A DNA stretch of 64,000 nucleotides from Casuarius casuarius (taxonomy: Eukaryota > Chordata > Aves > Casuariiformes > Casuariidae): contig PTFA01000412.1 in assembly GCA_003342895.1 (NCBI GenBank), positions 310,001-374,000 of the forward strand, in the 5' to 3' direction. The notes below the pieces were generated by a model. That model ran no database searches, had not been told where the DNA came from, and saw only the letters and a program-made list of their open reading frames with translations. A program made the position numbers and the translations under genes. Positions 28,291 to 40,569 of the stretch are shown piece after piece. Numbering within the stretch: position 1 is the stretch's first letter; the number at the start of each line of letters is the position of its first letter.

Positions 28291-31200
28291 ATGACTAGGA
28301 ATGAAAGCCCCATAAATGTAAATCTTCATCATGATCAAAGAAGGCAGGTATTCAAAGTAAGACAGCACATGGCATACAGGACACTGTAGCCTTCATGAGA
28401 CACAATTCTATATGAAAAATGATGATCCAGGTTTCATTAAACATCCCCTATGGATAGTATTTGGCCATTACTATGAATTCTGAAAACACTGTTCTTGGCC
28501 AAAACCAGAACCTTTGATTTTGAGTACACTGGTTAAGATCCACACAGAAATTGCTTCATATATTACTTAGGAACTCTGTGTAGAATTTCTATGTTTAGAC
28601 TTACGCTTTTCTGATAGGCTTTTCATAGTCTGTTTCTTCAGAATTTAAACTTGCATTTAAAATTAGTTTTACTTAGAAAAAAATCTTTGAAACACAGATT
28701 GAAGCAGTATTGTTCTGTTGAATCTGTGCTGAACTTTTCAATACTTTCAGGAAGGTATACATTTTAAACAGGTTTTATGAGTTTTAAAATATAAACCAGT
28801 TGCCTGTTTCACTGTTGATCATCTCAGTAACTAATGCACTTGCTATTGGTACATTAATTGGAACCAGTAGGAGAATGCTAACAATTCAAAGTAGTAGAAG
28901 ACTAATTTTCCAAGCAATATTTAATTTTAGCTTCAAACACAGGTATTTTGGAAGGGTCAAAGGATTAAGCCATGAAAAGAATTGGAGCACCTGCATGAAA
29001 GTTGAGTGAAGATCTCCAGAAGAAATGGGAAAACAGATCTCAGTTCAGGAAAACCTTCTTTGTAAACAATTAGGCATTGCCACTGATATTAAAAGTAGTT
29101 TTTAAATTAACCACTAAAAACAAAAAAAATCTGCACAATTAACTAGAATTTTAATGCATGTTTTCAGTGCCTATTACTTTAAATATCTGCCAGGCTTTCT
29201 AAACTTTTGGTAGAATTTGAGATATTCTGCAGAATTTTGATGTTTCCTACATATTTCTAATGGCCTTTGCCTTTAATGTGGGAAGCATGTCTTTGAGATT
29301 CATTCTGAAACAAAGGTTCCACCTTAAATAATATGCACAATTGTGCAATAGCATTTAACTTTCACTTACAGGTCTGGCCATCAGCTACTTCATGTTCCCC
29401 CTCCCATACCATTCAATACATTTGCCACACTGTAGTAGTACTAACAACGTTCATTTAAACCCCTTTCCAAAAACATCACAGAATACATGCACATTATTTT
29501 AAAGATGAGCTACTAACAGATCCCTCATTATTTTCTTTCCAAATGTCCACCACTTACTATGGATTTGTGCTATTATTTGATCTGCCATTTGTATCTTCTC
29601 TTTTAAAATGCTGCCTTATTCAAAATATCCATTATTATAGCAAGGATCAGACTGGCAGTGAAAAGCAGCAGATTTTAGCTACACACTAGTATACTTGCGA
29701 TGTGTCCTGGTTGTCTGAAGAAATTTAAAGGGCATATGAAGAATATATGGAACATTTTTTAGTTCACAATCTGACCTCCTTGCTTGTCTTGTGTAGAGTA
29801 TGGCCGTGATAGAACAGATAAAGTGGCACAGAGGAAAGGAACAATTTCATGTCAATTAGTCTGTGTAATACCTATGGTTAACATAGTCATAGTTTTTCAT
29901 TTTAAACCTCTCCCCATGTGGCATTCTGTGCAAGAACATGTGTCTAGAACACTTTTTTGTAGTATAAAGTTTCACGGTGTAATTTTTTTTTCCTGGCTTT
30001 ATGTTTATTCACCAGTATTAAATCATGAATTTAAGGGTGGGGAGTCTAAAATAAGGGTCCCCCTCTGCCTCGATTATAGCCAATAAGTTTAGCATGTCAC
30101 CAAATGAAAAATATCTCTCAATTTATTCTCCCCAAAACTTGATTCTTAAAGAAATTTGCCAGTGAAATGATAGTCTTTTCATCAACTGATTTTACAGAAA
30201 GCTGCAATGTATTAGCAGCTCAGTTCTCTTGCATTTGACCTGCAAAAGATTACAAGCTCAGTGACTTCTGTTTGACAGTGAGCAGAATTCAACTTTATAT
30301 TGGACTTATAGCTGGATATGATAATGCATCCAAATGGGGTAAAAATTATCAAATCATTATCTTTCATTAGATAACCGTAGTGGATTATATATTAAAATGA
30401 TTGTGCTCAGAAGAATGACAACAGTCACAGTGTATGGAAGATACAAACAGGACATGACTCTAAAGAAATTACTTTGAGAATCTTCACTGAATGATTGTTC
30501 AAAGGGATAAATACAGTTATTAACTTTTATTTCTATTATGCTCAAAACTGTTTCTTTCTAACTTTCATTACACATCACATTATGCAGCTTAAACTCTAAG
30601 CTCTAGAGAATTAATCGCTGAAAGGCTGATCTTAATTTATGAAGAAAACTCATGAGTATGAGGTACTGCCATCTGTATTGATATGTTGGCAACAACAACT
30701 TGTTTTCTTAAAGATTTCTGTAAAAATGGATAATCTTACAGAGGTGTCACGACTGATACGTTAGATCTTAATCCTTTTTTATGTGAATTTTTTTCCATTA
30801 AAGCACAAATACAACATACGGAAAATATGCTGCAGAATTTTTGTATTAAAAGAGTCTGCTAAAAAAACAAGCAGTGAAATTTGCATAGCTGGCATCCAAA
30901 CAAGTATTAACCTATCTTATGAGATAAAGTAAGGATCCAGAACATTAAAGGCAAAGACAGAGGTAGATGTGAGGCTACGTGCTTCTGGGTCACCTTAGCT
31001 CAGCTGTAGTTTTCAGTTCAGTTAAGGTATCAATCACAGGCAGAAGATATATGGCTATCCTATGAACTAGGGATATCTATTTTATTTGTTCCCAACTTTA
31101 ATATTCAGGAAAATTTTAGATATGCAACTTTGGTTTTGGAAAGGGATTTGTTTTACCTGGTATTAAAGCCAACCAAAGTTTGATTAACATTCATTAAAAT

Positions 31201-31415
31201 GTAGTAGGATTTTCTTTTAAACAAACCTTGTCAATTAGGTCAGGTTTCTCATATACATTAAAATGAAACCCCAGCTAGAGAAGAAAGAAAACACAAAGGG
31301 AGAAAGAGAGAGAAAGGAAAAAGATGGGGATGAGAGGACAAACTAATCAGATTTGGTGTTACCAGCCAGCGGAAGTTTTAAAAAAACAGATCACCGAGTG
31401 AAATCGTACATTTAC

Positions 31416-31481
31416 TCGGAGAGAGCATCCTTTGACATTGCCTTCTAGGTGATCTCTGAGCTCCTCCAGCTTTCGATGGAG
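31416..31481 (-). CDS. GPHN: Putative gephyrin linker cassette exon, 22 codons
   Basis: This is an exon-like block that I do not firmly recognise from memory. The minus strand reads a pyrimidine-rich tract (tttttcaattcattttctg), then acatgtag, then 66 nt with no stop, then CGA|gtaaat. Both ends are phase 0, exactly as a skippable cassette at this point in GPHN requires. The translation begins LHRKLEELRDHLEG and ends NVKGCSLR. Codon use is typical of coding DNA (CTG GAG GAG CTC). The first half should form a charged amphipathic helix or short coiled coil. A TAG at the acceptor closes the frame immediately upstream. It lies 2,064 bp downstream of the 19-codon cassette, so the two could be used together or as alternatives. 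It may be one of the less common linker cassettes reported in mammals, or a conserved-looking chance exon. Confidence 0.55.
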
Positions 31482-31793
31482 CTACATGTAAACATCAGAA
31501 AATGAATTGAAAAAACAAGCTGTTCTCTTGTCACGTTTTTTCTTTTTTCTTTCGTTCTTTGCTTTATTTTTTTAAACAAATCATAGCATAACACATTTCT
31601 CACTGCCTTTGGCAAAACATTTCAAGACATCAAGGTGCTTTGCACAATACAAACATATATACTCAGTAAACTCTGGAACTGGATACAAGATTTTTTTGCT
31701 TGATTAACACGGCTCTTTTTTCAGTACAGGAAAAAAATGAATATAAAAAAATCAAGGAACGGATCATTCTAAATCTACTGAATCTGCTACATT

Positions 31794-31816
31794 ATTTATC
31801 TATTTATTTATTTATT
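31794..31816. repeat. (TTTA)n microsatellite
   Basis: About five tetranucleotide units with one interrupting C. Confidence 0.85.
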
Positions 31817-33452
31817 GGCAAGGCAGTGTTCTAGATTTTTTTCCATTAAAAATAACATTTTAGGGGTGATTTTTCACATTTGGAAATCTTAATTAGGATT
31901 TTCGATTGTCTATATGGATATTCATAGCAGATTTTGGGCCTAAATACATTTTTGCGGTAACGAAATTAAAACTTGGGCAGTCAGAGAAGGAAGTAGGAAT
32001 CCTAAATTAGGTGTCAATATTCGAAAATTGAATCCTGGTGTTTTTTAAACTAGTGGCTTTCATACTGATGCCACATTCATAAAAATAATAGATGAATCCT
32101 GGCCCTTAGATAAACTACACCTCTTGCATATGTATTTGCATTATGCATATACAATTGTATATGATGACCCATTAAAATGTGGAAGTCATAATAATTATCT
32201 GCACAGTTTTCAAAACAGAATAGTAGCTGTGGCTGCCTGTGTTTTCCTCTGTGTGAATTCAGTGGTAGTGCATGTCTGCTACAGAAACAACAGTCCATCA
32301 ATCATGTACAGTGTTCTTCTCACATATACTGTAACTAAAACCTCTTCCCAAAACACAAGATGAAAAGCTAAAGCCTCACAGACAGTGAGGAATGCTACAG
32401 ATGCCTCTAGGTATGACTTGTATGAACAAATAGAAACTGGCTTCTTTTTCTACATTGAGATCAATCTAAATGGTGTCATTACCGGAAAGAGGTGCATAAT
32501 TAACCCTTCCCCTCCCCTTCTTTATGCTCAGTGAAATAACATTTTCACAAAGAGCAGCTGTAGAGCAGCATTACAGAACAGAGAGGATGGCTTGTCCTGG
32601 CACAAAGGCAATATGCATACATACAAGAATAAAACAAAAAATCAAAAACCAAGAAGGCAGGAAAGGCAAGGAGAGTGCAGAAGAAAAATTAATTAATTAG
32701 CGCTTGAGAAAGTGTCAAAAGGAAATAAAGTAGAAAAAAGGTGAAAAATTGGATGGTCGAAAAAGAGGCAACTGTTGAGACGGAATCTTAACAGAATGGC
32801 CTAGGCTGCACACGATCAGCATCTTGGTAAATTTAGAGGAGTGTTTTAAACCATTTATTAGTATGTAAAATTATACACAAGTGGGTATGGATTTAGAAAT
32901 CTGCCTGTTTTCTTAAGTGCTCTAAACATTTGAGTATGCTTGTACAAACACGAAAAAGGCAGAAAAAGGAATTGGCTAGTTATTAGCAAAACAGTGGTTC
33001 CGTTCTTATTAGCTTCACGTGAATCTCTCTCTCATTTCCTTTTTATGTACACTTTTGTGATTTAAAGGCTAGATATACACTAAATATTCAGCTTCCTTGT
33101 ACTGATCTTTTGCAGAATTAAATGCAAAATGTGTGAGCACTATAAAAGTTTAATTATGTTTCAAGAGGGGAACTGGTACTCTGAAGATGAGTAAGTCACT
33201 TCTCCGTGTAGCAGGCAGTTAAGAGACAACAAATAGCGTAGATCAGAGAAGTGGTTTAATCATGATCCCCAAATTACAGGCACTTCAAGAAGGTTGCTTC
33301 TGTCTCTTACTTGTGATGACATTCGAAGCTAACTAGTTGGCAGCTTGCCTTCAGCAGGTTGTTCTATGTGTAGCACAGAAACAAACAAAATGTGACCCGA
33401 CAGCAATAAAAATACTGAAATAAAAATGATGGAATGGTGAGAAATGGAAAAG

Positions 33453-33484
33453 CCCCTTCCCTCCCTCCCCTCCCCTCCCCCTTC
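33453..33484. repeat. CT-rich tract of CCCT-type units
   Basis: A run of C-rich pyrimidines without purines. In GPHN pre-mRNA it is a G-rich purine stretch starting about 60 nt after the 19-codon cassette's donor. G-runs at this position can influence donor use. Confidence 0.85.
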
Positions 33485-33545
33485 AAAAGGAAAAGTGTAG
33501 GCTATAGAAGAAAACTTGCAAAATAAATGTTAGAAACATATTTAC

Positions 33546-33602
33546 TTTGAGGGATCCAACTCTACTAGCAACTCCTTTGCTTTCATCCGGCCGTCTAATT
33601 TG
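33546..33602 (-). CDS. GPHN: Gephyrin linker cassette exon, 19 codons (alternative)
   Basis: The 57-nt exon translates as QIRRPDESKGVASRVGSLK. I recognise this as a known gephyrin splice cassette inserted in the linker between ...SCPTPK and VQSRCSSKE (after human residue 288). It is short and basic (four Arg, two Lys). The minus-strand acceptor is cccattgtag before CAAATTAG, with a rather purine-poor but weak tract. The donor is AAA|gtaaat, which is also not maximal. Weak sites fit optional inclusion. Both ends are phase 0. It stands alone in intron, 20.9 kb downstream of the previous constitutive exon and 30.3 kb upstream of the next. Its amino-acid conservation against the cassette I remember from mammals appears complete, which argues for a maintained function. 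Confidence 0.92.
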
Positions 33603-36600
33603 CTACAATGGGGGAAGATGGGTAAAAAAGACAGAAGAATAAAGAAAAAGTGAACTTAAAAAAATTTCCACACAATCAGTTAGCAGTACATGCAAGACAT
33701 CAATTTGACTCTCTGAGACATCTCTAGAGGACAAGGACACAGACTTTAATTTCCAGAATAAATGATGCTTTACCATGTCATTTTAAACTTCCTTGTTGAT
33801 AATTTTTATTTAAATATATTACCATTTGGCACAAGTTTTACATGCTGAATTCACTAAAATTTTTTTAAAGAATACATGTTACTTATCTGATATGATACGG
33901 AGAATAATGAAGTCCTAAAGCTGACTGAAAAAAAAAAACCCCTTTATCTTTTACTACAGTTAGTAGTTGAATCAAATCACATGATTGCACTATGCTATTA
34001 CTGTGAGTATCAGGCCTGACAAGTATCATTGCTGATACTTGACAGAATGCAATACAGATTCCTATTGACCCAGGCACAGAGATTTTAGCCATGGCTATCA
34101 AGATTCCCAGTTAAAAAATTATGCTGCCCAACCAGAAAATTTTAATGCCAGACCAACATTAGATTTTTATTTCAATATAAAATATATGTACAATTTCTCT
34201 CCCAGCATCTCCTGCCTAATTCTTTTTCCTTTATTATATAAGGTTTTTTCCTAGATGATGCAGAGGATGGAAGAAACAATTGAAATACCTGCTCTAAAGG
34301 CTTTGTATTGCTCGCAGCATGTATAACAAACCATTCATTTACAATAAGAGTTCCTTTCAGATTTGTGAGTCCAGTAAATAAACCTTTTTTACTGCTGTGA
34401 AATTAAACCTATGTCCAGTCATTTGGAGTAGAGAGAAAGGAGACAAGAAAAATGACTTGAGGAATATCCTTCTTCTTGGTAGTCTGAGTCGAGACTGAAT
34501 TGATAGTTTTTACTATCTGATGGTTGTTCCATACCTTATGTAAAATAAATTCAGTCCCATCCAACTGTGGTGGATCCTTTTCAAATCATATTAACTCTCA
34601 TTCCTTTTGGAAATCTCAGAAAGGAAGCCAAAGACTGAATAGGCCATGGAAATTCAGCTATGCTTTAGGCTGACCTGGGGCACAATAGTAAAAGCAAAAT
34701 TTCTATTGTCACCAATTGATTCTATCTGACCAACAGACAAATTGGGAATTACATATTCAAAACACAGCCAAATGATCTTTTTTTAAAAAACCAACTTGCA
34801 CTAAATTCCGAAGAAAATAATGCAACTAAGCAATATATTAAGGTTCTAAATATTCAGTTCTGATAGGAAGCACACTAATAAAATCCACTGGAACTTTTAA
34901 GGAAATTGTTCTTTTCCATCCCTAGTCTTCTCACATTAGAATAGCATCTGTTTTGAACTCTTTCAAGTGGAACACCCACATTATCATTATGGTAGGATTC
35001 CAAGCAAATCTGCAAGCAATTCTAGTATTCTGACCAAGAACAAACTGGCATTCTTAAATAAAATATGTCTCCTTTAGAACAGAGACTCAAATGATGTATA
35101 TGCCATTGTAACCTAGTTGCTCTGTCCTTCCTAATTCAAAAGAAAAAAAGCTTCAAGAGAAAAAAGGGATCCTTAGTTGAAAAGAAAACAACAGGAGTTA
35201 AAGCAAAGGTATGTGTATCAGCTTCCTGGTTCAAGTAATACCTATCCCAGATAATAAGACAAAATGAAGTAGAACCCAAATTCATGATAATAATTTAAAA
35301 CTTTTTTCAAAAATAATATATTCAAATTTTCTCTAAAAAGTGAGAAATGTACTGAAAGAAAAGAAACAAATGCTGGTAATGTCACACAAGAAAGTGGAAC
35401 CAGGATATTGAGAAAAATGATACATATCAGAGAAACTTGGGAAAAAGTTGCAAGAGATCACAATATGCATTCCCTTCAGGGCAAATTTTTATCTTCTGAT
35501 ACCTACCAGTGTGGGTAGTGTGGTAGCTCAAGCTGTGCTGATGGTTTAGGATTCAGTCAGAGAGGAGGTTGGGGATGTTACAAGTGCATAAAATTGACAT
35601 TATTTACTCTCTCTCTTCAAAAAATATGGAAGAATATGTACGCAATCTGTACATTATAAAGAATTAAATTATAAATGCTTGAAAATATAAAATACAAGGA
35701 GACAGCCTAAAGTCAACTCTTGTTTTACATTCATGGCACAGTTAATTTCCAAGATGACATGTTTTCTATGGAACCTTGTGCTATTCAGCATGCAGTTTGG
35801 ATGCATCTCAAGGAATGAATCAGAATGATATGAACATTGCACAAACTATATGACATCTCTTGGGGGAATTATACAGAGTATTGACAAAAAGGCAAGGGGC
35901 AGCAGGAACTGAAAAACTGTTTTTTCATGACAAATGCCATAGAAAAGAATTCAAGTTTATCCCTATTTCTGGTAAACTCTTCCTGTATAATGTTCTGGAA
36001 GTTGGTTGATAAACCAGTATTTTGGAAAATTGCCATGGATTACACACTCCGCATTTTTCAAACACTCAGCTTGACGCAAGAACTCTGTCACAGAGAAGGT
36101 GCGAATACTTGCAGCTAGGAAAGATCAGAGCGGAAAGACTGTGTGCATATGTGTTTTAAGTCAAAAGCATTTGTACCCATCAGTAACTTGTGTGGTCTAA
36201 GATACGTATCTTGATTTTTCTATCACTGATTTGTAAAGTGAAAACAATACTTCCTCCTAAGCAAAATGTAGGACTAACAAAAAGAACCCAAACAGTGAAA
36301 TTGCAAAAAAATTTTTGGGCCTCAGGCTTTATGATTGCTATTTATTACTTCTATATCACAAAACAAGCTAAATGAATGGATTATGAGATGGGGCAGGAGC
36401 AATACTAAGTAGTTATTGTCAAATGTTACCTGAAAGAAGTTAGGGTTTTGAAACGACTGGAATGAGCTAAATGAAGATATTCAATGTAAGGAAGGAAGGG
36501 AGGTGTTCTGAAAGGAACATTCCAGGAGACTGGTAAGGTATAATGCTGCAGCAGTCAAGCTAAGTGCATTACAATTGCATCCCTTTCTCACTCACAAGGG

Positions 36601-38961
36601 AATAACAGTAGAAGTTATTAGCCAAGGATTAGCCACAGATGTCTCTATCATGAATCCTGAAGAATAAGCTGGAATTTAAACTTCAGTAGAATGAGATAGG
36701 AAGCCAGTGGAAGAGAACTTAGGAAGCTGGGAAGCCAACAGAGAGCAAAGAAGAATGCTCATACATTGCTTAATGGACTTGTGAGAAGATAAACCAAAGA
36801 CTTGGTTACCATAGATCAGGCACTTCATATTTTGCAAGCAGACGTCTCATATATAGTTTCGTTATTACTCCTCTACCTTCTAACATAGCCTATGGGGAAT
36901 TTGCCTGTCTACTTTCACCTTTGATTCTGCTTCGGAAAAAAATTTACGAAACCCACCTAGTTGATGTTAAAAAATACATAAGCCAGCAGACCTACTCACA
37001 GGTCATAAAGGAAGAACAGCTCTGAACTAATCTTAAATTCTGGCTTTAGTTGGACTTACTTAAAAGATGAGTTCCAGAAGAGGAGAAATGACCTGAGACA
37101 CTTAGCCCTATCCATCTTAGACTCCTTCCACTTCCTGAAAACTCACCCTGTTCTTGGTACATGAAAGCTTTCCTGCTTACTGCTTCTGACAAAGAAGCCT
37201 GAATTTTACTGAATCTAAAGCTTTCAGAAGTGGGTTTTTATACCCACATTCACCAGAAGGCTAAACCTCTTCAGATCTCTTCCAAAATCCTGAAAAATAC
37301 ATAAACACTTTATATTGATAAAGCCTTTTTGATAGGATCAAACTATTTAATTCCAAAACCGAATAAATGCAACCTTAGCAATGGAAATCCTTTACAGTAA
37401 TGGTTTAAAAAGATGTTAACTTCCTTATTCATTGGTCAAGCAGGCAGTGTTGGAATCATGTTAATCAGAAGTAAGACATTGTATCACACAACATACGAAC
37501 GAAATTCTGACTGTTGGGTACGTAAGAAAAATGTAAAACAGGTACTCCCACATGACCACTACCTCAGAGCTCATTGATGAATGGTGGATAAAGAAAACTA
37601 TTAATATTACTTGTATAAACTTGTCATACTTCATTACATCACTGGGCCTGCAAATAATTGTTTTTGCATTTGCCATATGCATTACCCCACACATCCATGG
37701 CAACTGTCCCAATGACTGTTTTCTGTTTTCTCAGGAAAAAAAAAAAATCCCTCCCAGTTGCTAGCGATGGCTCCTTGAAGGTATTTATATAACCTAAAGT
37801 TTCCTTATGCTCCTAACCTCGATGCTTTAGGGTATGTAAAGTTAAATGGTATGAATATCTGCTAGTGAATCCTAAATCACGAGACTTGATTGCCACATCT
37901 TTGTCAATGTGACTGTACATACTGTTCATAAGTGTTTATACAGTTGTCCCTTTTTAAAGAAGGTTTCTGGCTGTGAAACAGTGACATTCACAAGTTCCTA
38001 TATACTGCAAGAAAAGAAGATCTCTCTTGTTTTTCCAGTTTTACCTGCCACTAATTCCCTCCAGTAACCATCTGATCTCAAAACCCAGAACATCTTGGTA
38101 AGAAAGGAATGATCAGTTTTGGAAATCTATAGCAAAACTGTGCATATGATGTTCCTGTTTTCATTGCTTGGCTGCTTCCTTCAGGAGGACTCCACAATAT
38201 ATTCCAAATGTGGCTTTTTCTTTTTTTCCAAGTGCTATTCAAGAGATGAAGGTAAAATGTGGAAAAAGAGCAATGGGATGAACCTTTCTCCAATCCAATG
38301 TAGCTTAAAGAAAAGTTCTATGATTCAGTGAAGGGACAGGTGGATACATAAAAACAACATTAAAAAGCTGTACTATACATTTTATTAAACCATTCCATTC
38401 TAGGAAAAAGTTATTGAAATCTTCATACTAACAGAGACATATCTAAACAGTATTAGCCCAACTGGCAGTGGTTTTACATCAGTTGGCCAGGAACAAAAAA
38501 CTTGATGTGTTGGCAGGATCAAATAAGGGAAGTGAATACAAAGGAGGAGGTCAAATGTTATTAAGATGAAAGATGTTTGTTCTGATCCTTAGCAATGTTT
38601 GTCAAAATTCATGGTACAGAACAAACTGAAGAGATGTAAAGGATAGTAACAACCAGAAACGAGCAATAAACTGTCAATATTCTGAAGCTGGCAAGAAGTC
38701 ATTTTAATTAGTGGAGTAATTACATAGTGGTTGTTAACACATTTGAGGTGGGATACTGTGACTTCCCACATTCAAATGATATATAAAAAATACTCATACA
38801 GGAAGTATTTTCCACAACCCTTACTTGCAGAAAATATTGATACAGAAATCTGAACTCCCACTACAACTCTCCTCTCTAATAAGAACAGTGCCTACACCCA
38901 GTACACAGTGTGCAGTTTCTATCGCTAACAAAGAGCTTCATACATTTTTAATACTGAAGTA

Positions 38962-39016
38962 TCACAGAATGGTTGAGGTTGGAAGGGACCTCTGGAGATC
39001 ATCTAGTCCAACTCTC
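38962..39016 (-). mobile_element. CR1 LINE 3'-end fragment
   Basis: On the plus strand the sequence holds cagaatggttgaggttgg, then aagggacctctggagatc, then atctagtccaac. This is the reverse complement of the highly conserved 3' end of avian CR1 retrotransposons, so the element lies on the minus strand. Only about 55 bp remain, a typical severely 5'-truncated copy with no coding capacity. It is one of the clues for an avian genome. Confidence 0.93.
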
Positions 39017-40194
39017 ATAAGTAAATTAATGTGTTTTTAGTGAAAAAATGCATTATGCATAACTTTTAAATTCATCCATGAAAAAGAGACTTTTAACTGA
39101 AGAAATTTTTACTTCTGCAGCTTTAGGCCAGACAAACATTAATTAGGTGGGGCTTCCTAAATAAACAGAGAGTATTATCGAAGAACCAGAATATATGCTC
39201 CTGTAACACAGATATGCTATTTTACCCAACAAACATATTCACTTCTTTACATTATACTGCGGTGTGGCATAAATGCTTTTTTAGGGTTGCTGCACTTTTT
39301 GGAAATGGTCAAGCTACAAAAGCAGAATGTACATGAACACGGATGAATACTAATAAAACACCTTATCATACCATCATACATTTTGTTCACACTACCCACA
39401 TGTTTTAAATTTTTTTCATGTTTTTTTAAAAAGCTGGCACTACTACTTACACCGCTCTATGTGCAGATGAGGGAGTTAACACAGTGCCAGTAGACCAATC
39501 ATTGGTACAAATTAAATGCCAATATTTTGCAGCTTTGCAGTTTAGTACAAGAATATCATCACCAGATTAATGCTCTGTTAACAGACATAACAGCAAAGAT
39601 AACTTAACTATGTCCTTATACAGGAGTTTTTGTAAAACATTGGTTGTATACACCAACATATTTTTTTTGCAAATATCTATTGCTTCAGTGAAATTTAATG
39701 GTCAGAATTCAAAGCTAGAAGTTGGCAGGTAGAATGCACAACCAGAGCAAAGTCGATTATAACAAATACCCACATTACATATTATGCCACTATTCTTACA
39801 GACTTAATAACCTAAATCTCATTTACACTAGTCCTCAGGGCAAATGAGAGTCAGGTCCTTATTTTCACTATGCAGTTAACAAAATACACAGACTTTATGC
39901 TGGCCAAGTCCTGAAGAGGTTATAAATGATGAGTAACAAAACAGAATGGCTACTTTTGGCAGAGGCACACACAGTCCAACTGGCATTGTATGAAAATTAC
40001 ATACAGACTCCTACAGTTTTCAAGGAATGTTGGAAATCAGCAGACTTAATTAGCCTGCAAAGAGCTGTGTGCTACTGAGACTAGACTGCTTATCCAAGCA
40101 AATTGATTTAGAACAAGTTCAAATATTTTACACTTTACTATACAGCAGACATCTATGCATAAACATGTAGAGACTAAGGGTTACCACAGGGTCT

Positions 40195-40338
40195 CCAAAC
40201 CCTCTTACAGCCACATATTCTCCTTGTCCCAGTTGCACAACCCTCCTGCCATACAGCTCAAGTTCCCCAAACCCCTTTAGCCACATAAGGCTGTCTTGTC
40301 CCAGTTTGCGCTATACCACTCAACCCTTACATCAGACT
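40195..40338. repeat. Diverged 72-bp tandem duplication, C-rich
   Basis: Two copies start with ccaaaccc (40195 and 40267). They share agccacata at the same offset and cttgtcccagtt exactly 72 bp apart (40223 and 40295). They differ by several substitutions and small gaps. No third copy is recognisable. The block is part of a C-rich segment that ends in poly(A) at 40569. Confidence 0.7.
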
Positions 40339-40553
40339 TCTCAAGTCAATACTTTCACTTCTCTCACTTCAGCCCCACTTCGAACATGCTTTCATTGGAT
40401 GCTGGTATATATTGCTGCCCTCATACCTGGAGCATCATTTATTCTCTGGCTTTCCTCCACAAACAACAGCAAAATTTGCAGCTTTCAAAAACCCAAACAC
40501 ATGTTGCATTTATCAGAAATCCATCTGGGCAAGCAGGGAAGTTCATGTTTAAG

Positions 40554-40569
40554 AAAAAAAAAAAAAAAA
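40554..40569 (+). repeat. Poly(A) tract, 16 nt
   Basis: A pure A run of 16 ends a C-rich segment and is followed by catggtaag. The motif aaacatg occurs both here (40567-40573) and at 40161-40167, as a short target-site duplication would. Confidence 0.85.

Larger units (their letters stand above)
3292..31415 (-). other. GPHN: GPHN intron between the putative 22-codon cassette and the VQSRC exon
   Basis: The intron is 28,124 bp, or 30,254 bp if the putative cassette is skipped. It is mostly AT-rich unique sequence. Recognisable contents are AG, TG and CA/TA microsatellites, an A-rich tract next to an N at 26718, and an ancient repeat remnant near 28.2 kb. There are also two exon-like blocks, at 10242-10412 and 5971-6029. 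The region around 10.08-10.42 kb is clearly GC-richer than its surroundings. Large parts (for example 11-20 kb) show nothing I can name. Confidence 0.8.
31482..33545 (-). other. GPHN: GPHN intron between the two linker cassettes
   Basis: The intron is 2,064 bp between the 19-codon cassette and the putative 22-codon cassette. It contains a TTTA microsatellite (31794-31816) and a CT-rich tract (33453-33484). The CT tract lies just downstream of the 19-codon cassette in the transcript, where it reads as a G/A-rich stretch. Confidence 0.7.
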
